The translations under genes and the position numbers were made by a program. Below the pieces are notes generated by a model, which saw only the letters and a list, made by a program, of their open reading frames with translations, searched no databases and was not told where the DNA came from. From positions 4,175,754 through 4,239,753 of the forward strand of contig CM042566.1 in NCBI GenBank assembly GCA_023630585.1: a stretch of 64,000 nt of DNA, written 5' to 3'. Origin of the DNA: Cranoglanis bouderius. Taxonomy: Eukaryota; Chordata; Actinopteri; Siluriformes; Cranoglanididae. Below, in pieces: positions 1 through 13,308 of the stretch (positions are counted from its first letter, which is position 1; every line of letters starts with the position of its first letter).

Positions 1-338
1 TAGTTTGAGCTGTAGATGGTTTGATCACAAAACAATTCTAGAAAGATCTCAGTAAATTTATTATAGACCATAATGAGAAAGCTTTTAGTCTTTGTCTAAT
101 CGATGTATTGATTGGATTTAGTAGATATGACAGTAGCAAGAACAATCAATATTTTGTAATTAATTAAATTATTATTATATATAATATAATATAGACTCTA
201 TTCAAACTTTTTGGGGGGCAATTTTTGTGTAATTCTGTTTGTCCCCGTCTCCTTTCCCTATGTCTTTCTTTTAATTTACTTTTCTTTTTTCAATGCTACA
301 TTAAATTGTTAATGGTGACTTTGTATAATGTACTCAGG
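1..338. other. AT-rich 5' flank
   Basis: The stretch is AT-rich with no convincing exon, RNA gene or element end. It leads directly into the 64-bp tandem array. Confidence 0.5.
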
Positions 339-1234
339 TAGAGACTCCACCCATGAGAGGGTGATGGAGGGTATTATGATGGACGCTGTACCCGCGCTCA
401 GGTAGAGACTCCACCCATGAGAGGGTGATGGGGGGTATTATGATGGACGCTGTACCCGCGCTCAGGTAGAGACTCCACCCATGAGAGGGTGATGGGGGGT
501 ATTATGATGGACGCTGTACCCGCGCTCAGGTAGAGACTCCACCCATGAGAGGGTGATGGAGGGTATTATGATGGACGCTGTACCCGCGCTCAGGTAGAGA
601 CTCCACCCATGAGAGGGTGATGGGGGGTATTATGATGGACGCTGTACCCGCGCTCAGGTAGAGACTCCACCCATGAGAGGGTGATGGGGGGTATTATGAT
701 GGACGCTGTACCCGCGCTCAGGTAGAGACTCCACCCATGAGAGGGTGATGGGGGGTATTATGATGGACGCTGTACCCGCGCTCAGGTAGAGACTCCACCC
801 ATGAGAGGGTGATGGGGGGTATTATGATGGACGCTGTACCCGCGCTCAGGTAGAGACTCCACCCATGAGAGGGTGATGGGGGGTATTATGATGGACGCTG
901 TACCCGCGCTCAGGTAGAGACTCCACCCATGAGAGGGTGATGGGGGGTATTATGATGGACGCTGTACCCGCGCTCAGGTAGAGACTCCACCCATGAGAGG
1001 GTGATGGGGGGTATTATGATGGACGCTGTACCCGCGCTCAGGTAGAGACTCCACCCATGAGAGGGTGATGGAGGGTATTATGATGGACGCTGTACCCGCG
1101 CTCAGGTAGAGACTCCACCCATGAGAGGGTGATTGAGGGTATTATGATGGACGCTGTACCCGCGCTCAGGTAGAGACTCCACCCATGAGAGGGTGATTGA
1201 GGGTATTATGATGGACACTGTACCTGTGCTCAGG
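339..1234. repeat. 64-bp minisatellite, 14 copies
   Basis: Fourteen head-to-tail copies of a 64-bp unit, each starting at the GTAGAGACTCC motif (339, 403, 467, 531 and every 64 bp to 1171). Copies are nearly identical. Copies 1, 4 and 12 have GATGGAGGG where most have GATGGGGGG, and the two gene-proximal copies have GATTGAGGG; the last also differs in its second half. The array ends about 55 bp before a TATA-like element and about 220 bp before the start codon of the large gene. 64 is not a multiple of three, so it is not a coding repeat. Confidence 0.97.
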
Positions 1235-1288
1235 TAGAGAAAGCGGCTCCACTCTAGCTGAAGATGGGAATTGGCCGCGAGCCGCTCA

Positions 1289-1297
1289 GGATAAAAA
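1289..1297 (+). promoter_or_regulatory. TATA-like element, candidate core promoter
   Basis: GGATAAAAA lies about 165 bp upstream of the ATG at 1456, which would place a start site near 1320 and leave a 5' UTR of roughly 135 nt. The spacing is plausible and the surrounding DNA is relatively GC-rich, but I have no transcript evidence. Confidence 0.35.
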
Positions 1298-1455
1298 CTC
1301 ATCCCTGCGCCTGACCCTGATTTAAACTCAGCGGTTTTTCAGCCTGCTCCCTCAGAGCTGACGGCGGCTTTAGCGAAAACCTGACAGAAAAAAAAATAAG
1401 AAAAGTAAAATGGCTTCATAATTTTAACCTGTTTCCATACGGACGCTGCCCTGAG

Positions 1456-2210
1456 ATGAACGAACAGCGGAAAGTGAAGCTGTTTTCTCTCTGGACGCTT
1501 TTCTTCCTCAGACTGGTCGTATTTCCAGGTAGGAGACTGATGCTAAATTTCTGACGCATTAGATAGCGGACTGTTAATTAGCATATTAGCATAGACACAA
1601 ATTTTTTTTTTGGAACTCATTTAGCATATAACGTGGTTTAAATTAAAATATTAAGTATTCTTAATGTGTTCAAGGTCTTTGAATGCGACCAAATTTGATA
1701 CTAACACTGTTATGGTACTATAATAACTTTATCTGTATTTAAAAAAAAAAAAAAAAAATTATTGGTTGGTTTTATTAAAATTGTATTGACCCTCACTGAC
1801 TCACTTGAAAGTTCATTCAGGCTAACACTTTCCTGTTTGACAGGATTCCTTTGCCAGGTATCAAAAACAGAAAATAACTTGAATAGGTAAGTATTTGTAT
1901 AAATATGTGTGTTTTCTTTCTTTCTTTCTTTTTTTAAATTTACATTTAACTACCTTTATAGACTAATTGGTACTTAAGAATTGAAAAAGGAGTGATTTGT
2001 TTTGCAGCATTAAACTATACTGTTTTAAGAGGATAGATGAACTGAGTAAAGGTCAGGGGAAAGAAAGTTCTAGAAAAAAAAAAAAAACTTTGCGCATCAG
2101 TGATTCATTTAAGATGTTCTTTATATTTCATGTTATTTATCCTATTCTGAGCACATTCGAAAGTTTTCAGCTAGTAAATGAGAATATGTTACCTCTCATG
2201 GGACTGTAGT

Positions 2211-2261
<51 letters not shown>

Positions 2262-2602
2262 AAGTTCACTTTGACAGTCACTTAAATTGGCCCCTATTAT
2301 AAAGTTTATCACAGTTAAATTAGCCCTTATTATAAAGTTTGCAGATTAATCCTGTAATGTCAGTGATAATGTGAAGCTTTGAAATGCGACTTTCTTCAGC
2401 ATCACCGTGCTCCTTCATTAATGTTTCTGTGTGGCATCTTAAGTAGATCTAATGGTGCGCTCCCACCGTCACTGTGCTTTTAATACTGCTCTCTTTGTGC
2501 TACTCCTAAAAGGAGAGTTAATGCACTGCGCCAGAAACGAGATCTCTTCCGTGAGGAGGTGAGTACACCTAAGAGAAAATGTCTAGGGAAAGAGTGGAGC
2601 AA

Positions 2603-2677
<75 letters not shown>

Positions 2678-2990
2678 GTCCTGAGCTATTCTGCATGTTG
2701 ACAAAGCTGTCTTTGTAAACTTAGCACAAATGCAACAGCACTAAGAGCCCAACTCCCAAACGTCTGTAGCCGTCACACCATTTTAAGGAAATACTGACTC
2801 AGTCTTACTAATCTGACTCTACACTCAGAAATCGAACATGACCCCGTGACATCCGTTCAGCTCGAAACAAAAAAGAAGGTTTCTATGTTTATACGTCATT
2901 TCTATTCGCAGGCCGTCAGTGCAGTGCTGTCTGATTCAGCTCTCCATCGAAGTGTCCTGCGTAATTATACAGCTCGAGATGCATCTGCAG
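1456..2990 (+). CDS. otogl: otogl exons 1-4: signal peptide and N-terminal linker
   Basis: Exons 1456-1528, 1844-1886, 2513-2558 and 2912-2990. The N terminus has a basic start (MNEQRKVK) followed by a hydrophobic core (LFSLWTLFFLRLVVFPGFLC) that continues into exon 2: a standard signal peptide, cleaved near residues 28-31. Exons 3 and 4 encode a charged linker without cysteines (RVNALRQKRDLFREE, then residues 55-80) with one N-glycosylation sequon (NYT). The start was chosen because this ATG opens the signal peptide and the downstream phases agree. These short exons are the least certain part of the model; an early exon could be missed or wrong. Confidence 0.65.
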
Positions 2991-5900
2991 GTAACACATG
3001 TACACAAAGTCTCTCACTGAAGATGCACTGTACTTCAGTTACATATTGCTGAGTGCAAATGTTTAGAAAAAAAAAAAAAGACGAACTTAAACAAATTAGC
3101 TGCAAGACATTTAGTGTGTTAGCTCAACCCCTCCTTTCCAGAATGTTCCTGATGTTCCTCAGCCATATGTCACCACACTGCCTTCTTCAAATCAGGCCTG
3201 GAGACCAAAAAGGGCATTGTCACTTATTTTATTTAATTTGTCTGATTTTGTCTTTATGCATTGCGGTCAAGTTGCAGGATACACCCACGCTTCGTAGAAT
3301 TCTTTTTGTAGAGATAAATTGAAAAACAGAGGAATGTGGTTTTTAAATTAGAATCCATGGGAGAGAATAAAGTATTATTTGAACATAATCAGATTTATTG
3401 TTGTAAGGCTTGTGGGTGCATGTTTATTGTTGTAAGGCTTTGATCATTAGTGGGGTATGTTCTTAAAAACCGGCTTTAACTGTGGTATTCAAAAACATAC
3501 CTAAAGCCCCCGTAAGTGCCGCTTCTCTAACATGCACTTTTAAATGTCATAGGATGTCTCTATGCAGTCAAAAAGAGCATAAAAATCTCTTACAGGATGT
3601 AATGAAATCTTCACCAACATGTCAATTCAGAAACTAATCCAGTCTGAATAGGGTTTAAGATAATCATCAGTATGTCATCCCTCTAGTAAACACAGCTGAA
3701 ATTGAAACTTTAAAGTAGTTTAAGAATGACTCACTTTTGCTGAGGGTGGCTCCACATGGATAGTCTTATGATTGCCATGAGATGGCTGTGGATGGCCTCA
3801 CTTGGATAGCCTAGTGATTGCACTTGCTTAAAACCGTTTACTCTCAGGTTTCATTCATTATTTAGTAGATAACTTGACCTACAGATTTAAAGCTTAAATT
3901 AATAATGATTAATCCTGATGTTCATACTAAAGATCCTTTCATACAGTTGTGGAAGAGTAATAACTCATAATCCCACAATCTGGTGTCACCCAGAAGAGGA
4001 TGGGTTCCCTTTTGAGTCTGGTTCCTCTCTAGGTTTCTTCCTCATGTCCTTTCCACATCACCTTTGGCTTGCTTATAAGGGATCTAAATCTAAATCCATA
4101 TCCAGATCTTTGGAAAGCTGCTTTGCAACAATGTCCATTGTTAAACGTGCTATATAAATAAAATAAAAAATAAGTCGCATAAGTAAGCTTATATACAACC
4201 CCAAATTCCGAAAAAGTTGGGACAGTATGGAAAATGCTAATAAAAACAAAGAGGAGTGATTTGTAAATGTACTTTGACTTGTATTTAAAAAAAAAAGTAT
4301 AAAGACAAGGTATTTGATGTTTTACCTAATCAACTGCATAGTTTTTTTTTGAAGATAAACGTTTATTTTGAAATTGATGCATGCGACACGTTCCAAAAAA
4401 GTTGGGACAGGGTCAATTTAGGACTAATAGTGATGTGACAAGTTGAAATAAGAAGGTGATGTGAAACAGGTGAGGCAATCGTCTAATCATAGTATATAAG
4501 GAGCCTCCAAAAAAGGCCCAGTCGAGGATGGGTCGATGCTCGCCAATCTGCCAACAGATGCCTCAGTGAGTAATTCAGCACTTTGAGAACAACATTCCCC
4601 AAAGACTTTTGGACATTTCACCTTCTACAGTCCACAATATAATTAAAAGATTCAAGGAATCCGGACAATTCTCGGTGCGTAAAGGGCGAGGCCGAAAACC
4701 ACTTCTGACTGCGCGTGATCTCCGATCCCTCAGACGTCACTGTCTTAAAAACCGTCACGAGTCTGTAATGGATATCCTGACATGGGCTCGGGAATACTTT
4801 GGTAAACCTTTGTCAGTCAACACCATTCACTGCTGCAGCCACAGATGCAAGTTAAGGCTTTACTATGCAAAGCAGAAGCCGTACATCAACACTGTCCAGA
4901 AGCGCCGCCGACTTCTCTGGGCTGAGATCCGAGATGGACAATAGCACAGTGGAATCGTGTTTTGTGGTTTGACGAGTCGATATTTCAAATAGTTTTTGGA
5001 CAAAACAGCCGTCGTGTTCTCCGGGCCAAAGAGGAAAAGGACCATCCAAGCTGTTATCAGCGTCAGGTTCAAAAGCCAGCGTCTGTTATGGTATGGGGGC
5101 GTGTCAGTGCCCATGGCATGGGTAACTTGCACATCTGTGAGGGCACCATTAATGCAGAAAGATATGTACACATTTTGGCACAACATATGCTGCCATCCAG
5201 AGCAGGACAACGCCAAACCACATTCTGCTAGCATGGCCTGCCTGCGGTCCTGACCTGTCTCCGATTGAGAATGTGTGGCGCATTATGAATCGCAAAATAA
5301 GGCAACGAAGGCCCCGTACAGTTGTGCAGCTGAAGAAATGCATAATGGATGAATGGGGGAAAATTCCGCTTGCTAAACTTAACCAACTGGTGTCTTTAGT
5401 GCCCAGACGCTTAATAAGTGATGTCACACAGTGGTAAACAGTCGACTGTCCCAACTTTTTTGGAGTGTTTTGCAGTCATTAGATTTGAAATTTCACAAAG
5501 TAAAACATCAAACAATGTGTTAATAATGTGTTTTCAATATGGTCCAAGGTGAATTGAATTTTCAAATGACTCTTTTTGTTTGTTTTTTTGCATTTTCCAT
5601 ACGGTCCCAACTTTTTCGGAATTGGGGTTGTACTTTTAATGATTTGTAGTAACCTATTATTATAATATTATATATCCCTTAAAATAATATTTAAGAGATA
5701 TTCCTTTCTATAAACATATTTTAACCTTTAATCTTTTGTACATGAAGCATTGAGGTGCTAAATGAATAAAGATTATTATCAACAGTACAGCAATCATAAC
5801 AATAAGATACTATAGTAAAACTGTAATAAATATAGTAACCCTAAAGTAGTATAATGGTATCATATACCATATACAGTAGTTACCAAGTACCAAAGTATCG

Positions 5901-6049
5901 CAATAGTATTGTGGTTCAGCATATATGTGTATGTGTGTTTGTGATTTTAGAGTATTGCGGGTGTCTTAATGGCGGCTGGTGTCAGGAGGGGGGCCAGTGT
6001 GACTGTTCACAGTTCCAGGCTCTGGGAGAGCGCTGCCAGATCAGTGAGT

Positions 6050-6120
<71 letters not shown>

Positions 6121-9100
6121 GCGACAGGATAAAGCTAGTGATTCTTAGGCTCAAAAGAACAATTTAAATGATTTGCTTATTGAGAAACGTTCTTCCAGAA
6201 ACCTGATATAAACACAAAATTGTTGATTCTCCTGAATCCTACAGTGAATCCATCCAAATTAAGAGGTCATAATTTCCTTAGACAAACGTCTCTTTTATGG
6301 ACTATTAAAAAAGATGAGAAGTAAACCCTTTAAATATTATTTACAGTTATGTGTTTATACGCTCTGATAGTATCCGTGGTATTGGGGTAACTTTTAAAAT
6401 GCCCGCACTGTCATTCTAAATGAAACATTGATTACCCATGATGCATCACTTTAAAGTTTTAAGTATAAAAACCTAAAGTAAGTTATTCTTCTATTACTTT
6501 TCTCTCATTTTATGAACCCCATCCTCTCCATCGACCCCACCTCTAATAATTATCATAGGGTACTAATTCATCAAAACTTGGCAAAAGAAAATGCCATGAT
6601 ATCTTTCACTGTGTTCACAATGTTATTATACTCTGAAGGCCCATACTGATATTAAAAAGACTTAAAAGCAACAACAATGTACATTTGTTTTATTAACAAA
6701 ACATTAAGTCCATATTAAAGCACAGAGTTGCAAGTTTTCAACCCTTGTTTGTAGCTTTAGATATTTTAGCCAAATGCGGAACCTTAGACAGCTGTCCTTA
6801 TGCTACCCTCCAAATGGGACAGACTTTATCTCAGGAACACAAATACTGCAAAAATACAGACTATCTAGACAACTTCCTTCCTAGTAGAACCTAGGCACTG
6901 TGACAAAGTTTTGAAGCATGCAAAAAAAAAATTGTCAAAAAGCTTGAATATCGTGTTATGTCATTTAATCAATTATTGGTGCACATACATTACTGAGAAA
7001 TATACCTACATTATAATTTATTTCTCTGCAGCTTCCCTCTGAACTCCAATAGGACGATCATTCAGGTCTTCAGAAACAATTATAAAACCTTCTTTCCAAA
7101 ATGGGAAACGTACAGCTGAGTGGCAATGTTTGCACTCCCAACGGTTTCTGGGTGAATCTATTTAACAAATTGTATTTTTAAGAAAATGTTTCCTACTATA
7201 AGCGATCCAAGACGTAAAGCAAAATCAACAGAAAAAAAGTTTGAAAAGAATCAAAGGAAAGAAGTCAATTTTTTTTTTTTTTGCAAAGAAAAGCTGCTCA
7301 GAGGAAACTATGGTTAGAAGGCAGTCGTAGAGACGAAGGTTGGGCAAATTATTAGTGACTATTTAATCAATATAATCGATTTTCTTTAAAATAAATATTT
7401 TAACGCACACTATTTTAAAATGTTTGTAACACATTATATACATACAATAAATGTCTCATCAGTATAAATTAAATAATTTATTTTCTTTTTAATTTGTGCT
7501 AAGGATATGCAAACTCTAATATACTATACTATAGTTATGCACCATCAGTGTACTGTATAGTTATATAGTATGTGGTGTCTTCGTGTAGGGTAGCGTAGGC
7601 CTTTAACTTGCTTACAAATGCCATACAAACAACTTTTGTACAAAGTCAGTAAATAGTATGGATTTCAACCTTGTGTTTCACAGTGTGGCTATACCAAGAG
7701 CATTTCCAAACAGGATATATACTGTATGAAAGTATTTAAAGACTTAAATCATCTGTCATTAACATGAGGTGTAGGACACAATCACTACAATTGATGTTTA
7801 ATACATTCTACAATTCAAAAGGAAGGAAATATACAGTATACAATATTGTAACAGGCTCCTGTAGATATCTGAATGGTAGAAATAGGTAAACAGACAAAAA
7901 AAAAAAAAAACAAATATAAGAAAAGGCTTGGAATTGCACTTAAGAACAACTACAAGACTCAAAGTTAATAAATTAGAATAGTTTAAATATGCTAGGGTAA
8001 TGAGTAACAGGCATGGCTAATTGATTGGTTAGTTACCTGGCGAGGTGATGAGATGGAATACAGGTGGAGTGCTTTCAAAGCTACACATCTACAGATCAGC
8101 AATTTCAAAACAAATTGATTTATTATGGGCTGAGAAGTAGTAGTGAGAAGTTAAGCAGTGTGCATAAAAATGTAGTCTCAGTGTTTAAACCATAAAATAC
8201 AATGTTATTTTTGACAATTATAGTGTAAAGCATAGTTGGTAAAAAAAAAAAAAAAAAAAAGAAGGCTACAACAGAACCTTCTTCTGTAGGCAGAGCTTTG
8301 ATTGAAATTTCACGAGGTAAATTAATCAGTAAATAAAAGTTATTTTTAAAGAAATAAACTTGTTAATCTGTTCCTTAATGCAGTATCATCATTCACTATG
8401 AATGAAATCTAATGCACTCACATTACCGTATACTGTATCTTAAAACAAATCAGAATTGTAAAACAGTAAGGTCACTATAAATGACTAAATCGAATGTAAT
8501 ACACAGAGCACTTTTATCTGTGGCCAGCAAGTATGCTTCATTTCTTCTGTGAATTTGCTGGCATTGGGTTACAAATGTGCTTGGAGCAAAGTGCTGCTGA
8601 CAAAGAGCCTCTGTACATATGTTAAATTAACCAGGTATAGACCTTCCATAAAGCACCCAGGTGTGTTTTGGGCAGTAACGGGTCATGTTAAAGACCATGA
8701 AAGTGATGCTGGAAGTGTGTGAAAGGATTTTGGGTATCACTGATCATAATTCATAAATACAACAAGAAACAGTGCAGATTTAAAACAGATTTATTTTTAT
8801 TGCTTTGAGATGCATCATGTGCATTCTACAAATGACAATACAGGACCAGTTAAAACAAAACCCAAAAATACCACCAGTTTAGAGATACTGTATATATAAT
8901 CTGCAATGTATGGATAATCACTGCTATAAATATGATGCTATAAAGAGCATTAACTGCAAATGTTACTTGTTCTTTCCCATATAGTATCTCTAGTCCAGTA
9001 AAGGGGTACTTGGCTTAAAACAAATCACTAAAAGTGGTTACTGTAACCAAAAAGTACACATTAAAAATCTAAACCTATGCATGCCTGCTACTAATGAAAA

Positions 9101-11861
9101 AATCCTAGAATGAGCGAATACCCATCAAGATTATATCATAAATATATAGAATGATATCATGAATAGTAGTAGCTCATAGAGATGAGGGGGGAAAAAAAGT
9201 CTTTAGCATTCAGAAGGTCAATAGGGAATGTGTTGTGATGTGCAGATACTCTTTTTTAATGTGATTACACACATATAAAGTTTGAAATGTTATTTATGTA
9301 AGTGTGTGTTCGTTATTGTATTTTTATTATTATTTTTTATTTGCTCAGGAGAAACATGGCTCAATCTCCTCCTTTTGTGTTTTGGTTAACTTCCCTCATC
9401 ACTCAGAACAACTGACATTGTCTAGAAATATAGATATGCAGTAAATGATATTAAACTGATGCTTAGCACGATGTTTGACATTAATTTTTAATTAATCAAA
9501 CTTGTTTAAATATCTATGAATTGTGTGTTCATTGATTTCAGTTCCCAACCTTGGGCAAGACCGGGATGGGATTTGTCGCTCATGGGGTCAGTACCATTTT
9601 GAGACATTTGATGGAATGTACTACTACTTCCCTGGAACATGTTCATATATCTTGGCCAAAGACTGTCACTCAGCAGAGCCCCGGTATACTGTATGGGTGA
9701 GTTATAGATGCTTTTACAGCACCCCTTTAGGTGAAGCTAAGTTACAGACCACTGAGCCACAGAGCACTTAACCTATAGAGTCTCTTTTTACTTGGTATGA
9801 CATTTTACCTTCAGCACTGATTTCCATCAGCAGTCTAGTGAAGCCCTTCACATACATTTTATTTAGACTTTGATAAACATTGTTTTGTACAATGAAAAAA
9901 TAGCTACAACAGATGAGTGAACTATAAATGATGTCGTTCTGAATGCTTTGTTGTTTTTTTACTGAATGCTTCTTTATCTGCCTCCCTTTTCTTCTACCTG
10001 ACTTTCTCTCTCTGTGTCTCTGAATGGCAGGTTCACAACAGTCGTTCCTGTCGTGGCTCAGTGTACTCTTGTCCTCGTTCTCTCAGTCTCTTCTTTCCTA
10101 ACGAGGAGGAGATCCACATTAGAGGCTACCGGGTGCTGAAGGGGGAACACAGGTTAGCCTAATTGGACATATAAATAAATAAAGAAGTAAAGGAATAAAG
10201 GAAAGTCTAATGAATATGCACACTAATCAGTTTTCTTTTTATCAGGCTTTCTTTTTACACAATACAATAAGAGTCATTGATGTCGTCAAGACTGTTTTTT
10301 TTCTTCAAAGCAGTATATTTAAGATAGATATTTAATGAAAATGAAGTCTCACTGTCCTTTTATTTTTATAGTGTGCTGTTCTTGTTCTGTTGGTATAGAC
10401 TGACTTTGCCCCAGACGGTTCATAATGTCTTTATCGAGCGACTCGCTGACTACATCCTGGTGAAGAGCACGTTTGGCTTCTCTCTGGCCTGGGATGGAAG
10501 CTCCGGCGTCTACCTCAAAATGACAGAGGAGCACAAAGGCCGGCCTTGTGGCCTGTGCGGAAACTACAATGATGACGGATCAGATGATCTCAGCAGCAGC
10601 CACGGTGAGACAAACAGACCGAGACACACTTATCGTATCTATCAGCAACCAGTTCAGATCAATTACATCAGCTCTGCATGTAGCTGCGGTAGGCTTAGAG
10701 TTTACTAATGCGGTAGCGATTACTAATGTTGTGACAGGAGTAATGCAGATGAAAGGACGAGTTCAAATGTTTCAGCAGCATCATTTTTGTGGTCAGTTTT
10801 CATTAGTTTCCAAGTATATTATCTGTGATAGAATGCGTTTTTCAGTATCCTTTAATTGGATAGGAATTGATATAAATTATTTTATATATTTTTTTGTCTC
10901 CTACACCGTAAAGGTTTTCAGGTTTAACTTATGATGTTTTTTTTTAATTCCAATGGACAGGCTTAAGATTACCAAGTCTGTTTGTTGTACTTTTAGGTAT
11001 AAAATCTGAAGACGTTGCTGAGTTTGGAAACAGCTGGATTGTGGACCTTCCCCATGAGCCGCCCTGTCCTGCTATAGATGATGAATTTCCTGGACCATGT
11101 TCATCTGAATCTGAAATGGATGTAAGTGTATGATAGCAGTGTGATAGTCAAGCATGCTTTTTTTCTTTCTTTCTTTCTTTCTTTTTTTTTTTTTTTTAAA
11201 TAATGCACTAATCAGTGTAAGAATTGTTTTATTTACATGTTACTTCCTACACTACTCCTTTGTTGGCAGATTAGCAAAGCAATTTAACTGTAGTAGCTAT
11301 GCAGGCTCACCTGAGGTACTAGCGATTTCTGCTACTTCCTTTCTTTGTAATGTCTCTATACACATTCACTGAGTATGACAGAACAAGATAAAGCCATAGT
11401 TATAAGATTGTTATTCCATTTTTAAACTTAAAATTTTAAACTAAAGTAGTGAGTGACGAACAGAAGAAACACGAGCCATAGGCTTGGTCTGAGGAATCAT
11501 TCAAGCCAATTGTTTGGACTATGTCATGCCTAATTTGCATAGAATTGAGAAAATTCAGTTCAGTTCAAATGTTGCTTTTCCTGCCTTTTCAAACTTTTCA
11601 TGCCTGTTTTGTAAAGGCAAAACAAACAAAAACAAAACAAACAAACAAAAAAAAAACAGGCACAACAAGAGTAATAAAACACAAATAATGAGTTGGTAAT
11701 TATTAGTAATTAGAAATGTAGTTACACATCTGCTTAGTGTACTTTACTTACACATTAATTTGAATTTCTATTTCAATTTTCAATAATTAATTAACTACAT
11801 AGTATTTAAGGACAGTGAATACAAAGTGGGGGCAGAAATGGTTAGAATAATCTTAAATACA

Positions 11862-11934
<73 letters not shown>

Positions 11935-13254
11935 CTGGGGAAACGTCCGTTGATATTGAAAAGTTCATTCAAAAGAAAACACAGGAGTCCACAACAAAAA
12001 CGACAAACCATAATCCAGGCAGTGATCAAAAAAGAGCAGGAATCCAAAAATGGCGGTAATCCACACATGCAGTAATCCAAAATGGCAGTAATCAAAACAC
12101 AGGAAGAAATACGCGAGGCAAGGAGGTGGTTTGGGAACCACGGACACAGAGCTAAGGAAATAAAGTTAGAACTACGAACGAAAAACTACGAACTATGAAC
12201 ACAGAGCTACAAACTAGGAACTACGGATACAGAGCTACGGAAATATCTCGCTATCTTACTTAAACTAAACTAAACTACGCTAAACTAATACACCGTGCTG
12301 AAGCGGACACAAACAGGGCTTTAAGTAGCGGAGTTCATTAACATTAAACAAGATTAGATCCGCGACACCTGGAAATGATAATCACAAATTAAACCAATGA
12401 GGAAACAAGGAGGCGGGGACAGAGACATGACGTGAACACAATAACACATGCACATGGCCAAGGTAAACAGAACGAGAGTCTTTCTGACAGGAGGCGGTAT
12501 GAACTCCGTGGAATGCGGAAGTAGGCTACGCTTCATTTTGCAGCGTAGCGAGAGCGGGAGAAAGAGAGAACCTAACAATATGGTGTGTTGCTATATGTAG
12601 ATTTGTATGTTTATGTACCTTATTAGTCGGTGTGTTATTGAGACCTGTTTTGTTTTGTGTCCCTCACACAGGACGCCATTGAGAAGTGCAGCGCTTTGCT
12701 TTTCTTTCCTTTTATCTCCTGCCATGAGAATATAGATCCCAATCCATTTGTTGCCAGCTGTGTTTCGGATCTATGTGTGTAAGTAAAGTCAGCAGTCAGT
12801 GTATGCATGTGTGCATGTGTTTATATGACATGCATAATTAAATACAGAATAAGATGGTATAGCTGGTATAATTCAAATTGGGTTTGTTGTGGCCACATTG
12901 TCCTGTGTGTAAAGGCTCTTTAAATAGCTGCTTTTGAATTTTAGTTAAAATTCAGTACTTAGATGCATTCAAACATTTATGATCCTAAAATGTTATACTT
13001 CCATTGATAGAGTGAATATTCGCAGTAGCTACCCTATGCATTTCTATCGCACAAGCAAAGAAATTCATCATGAGGAGGCAATATCATCACCTATGTAGAC
13101 CCATTCTGCAAAAATAGGTTGGATTGGGTTACATTTACATCTATGGCATTTGGCAGACGCCCTTATCCAGAGCGACTTACATTTATGTCATTTATACAAC
13201 TGAGCAGTTGAACCTAGTCCAACGTCTTACCGAGCTACCACTGCCAGTTACTGC

Positions 13255-13308
<54 letters not shown>

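Larger units (their letters stand above)
2991..5950. other. Intron 4 with an old repeat and a Tc1 element
   Basis: Apart from the entries at 3985-4165 and 4196-5630 this intron shows no coding signal. Short reading frames between 3000 and 3350 lack family resemblance and proper splice sites. Confidence 0.6.
11122..12671. other. Intron 9, T-tracts and repeat-derived sequence
   Basis: The intron contains a T-rich tract at 11158-11197, a TA microsatellite, and a repeat-like segment (separate entries). No exon seen. Confidence 0.6.

Noticed and set aside
339..1234. CRISPR-like array
   Set aside because: Units are contiguous 64-bp repeats without unique spacers, in vertebrate DNA; it is a minisatellite.
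2009..2052. Possible extra exon between exons 2 and 3
   Set aside because: It has AG and GT borders but is 44 nt long and would break the phase into exon 3; skipping it keeps the frame.
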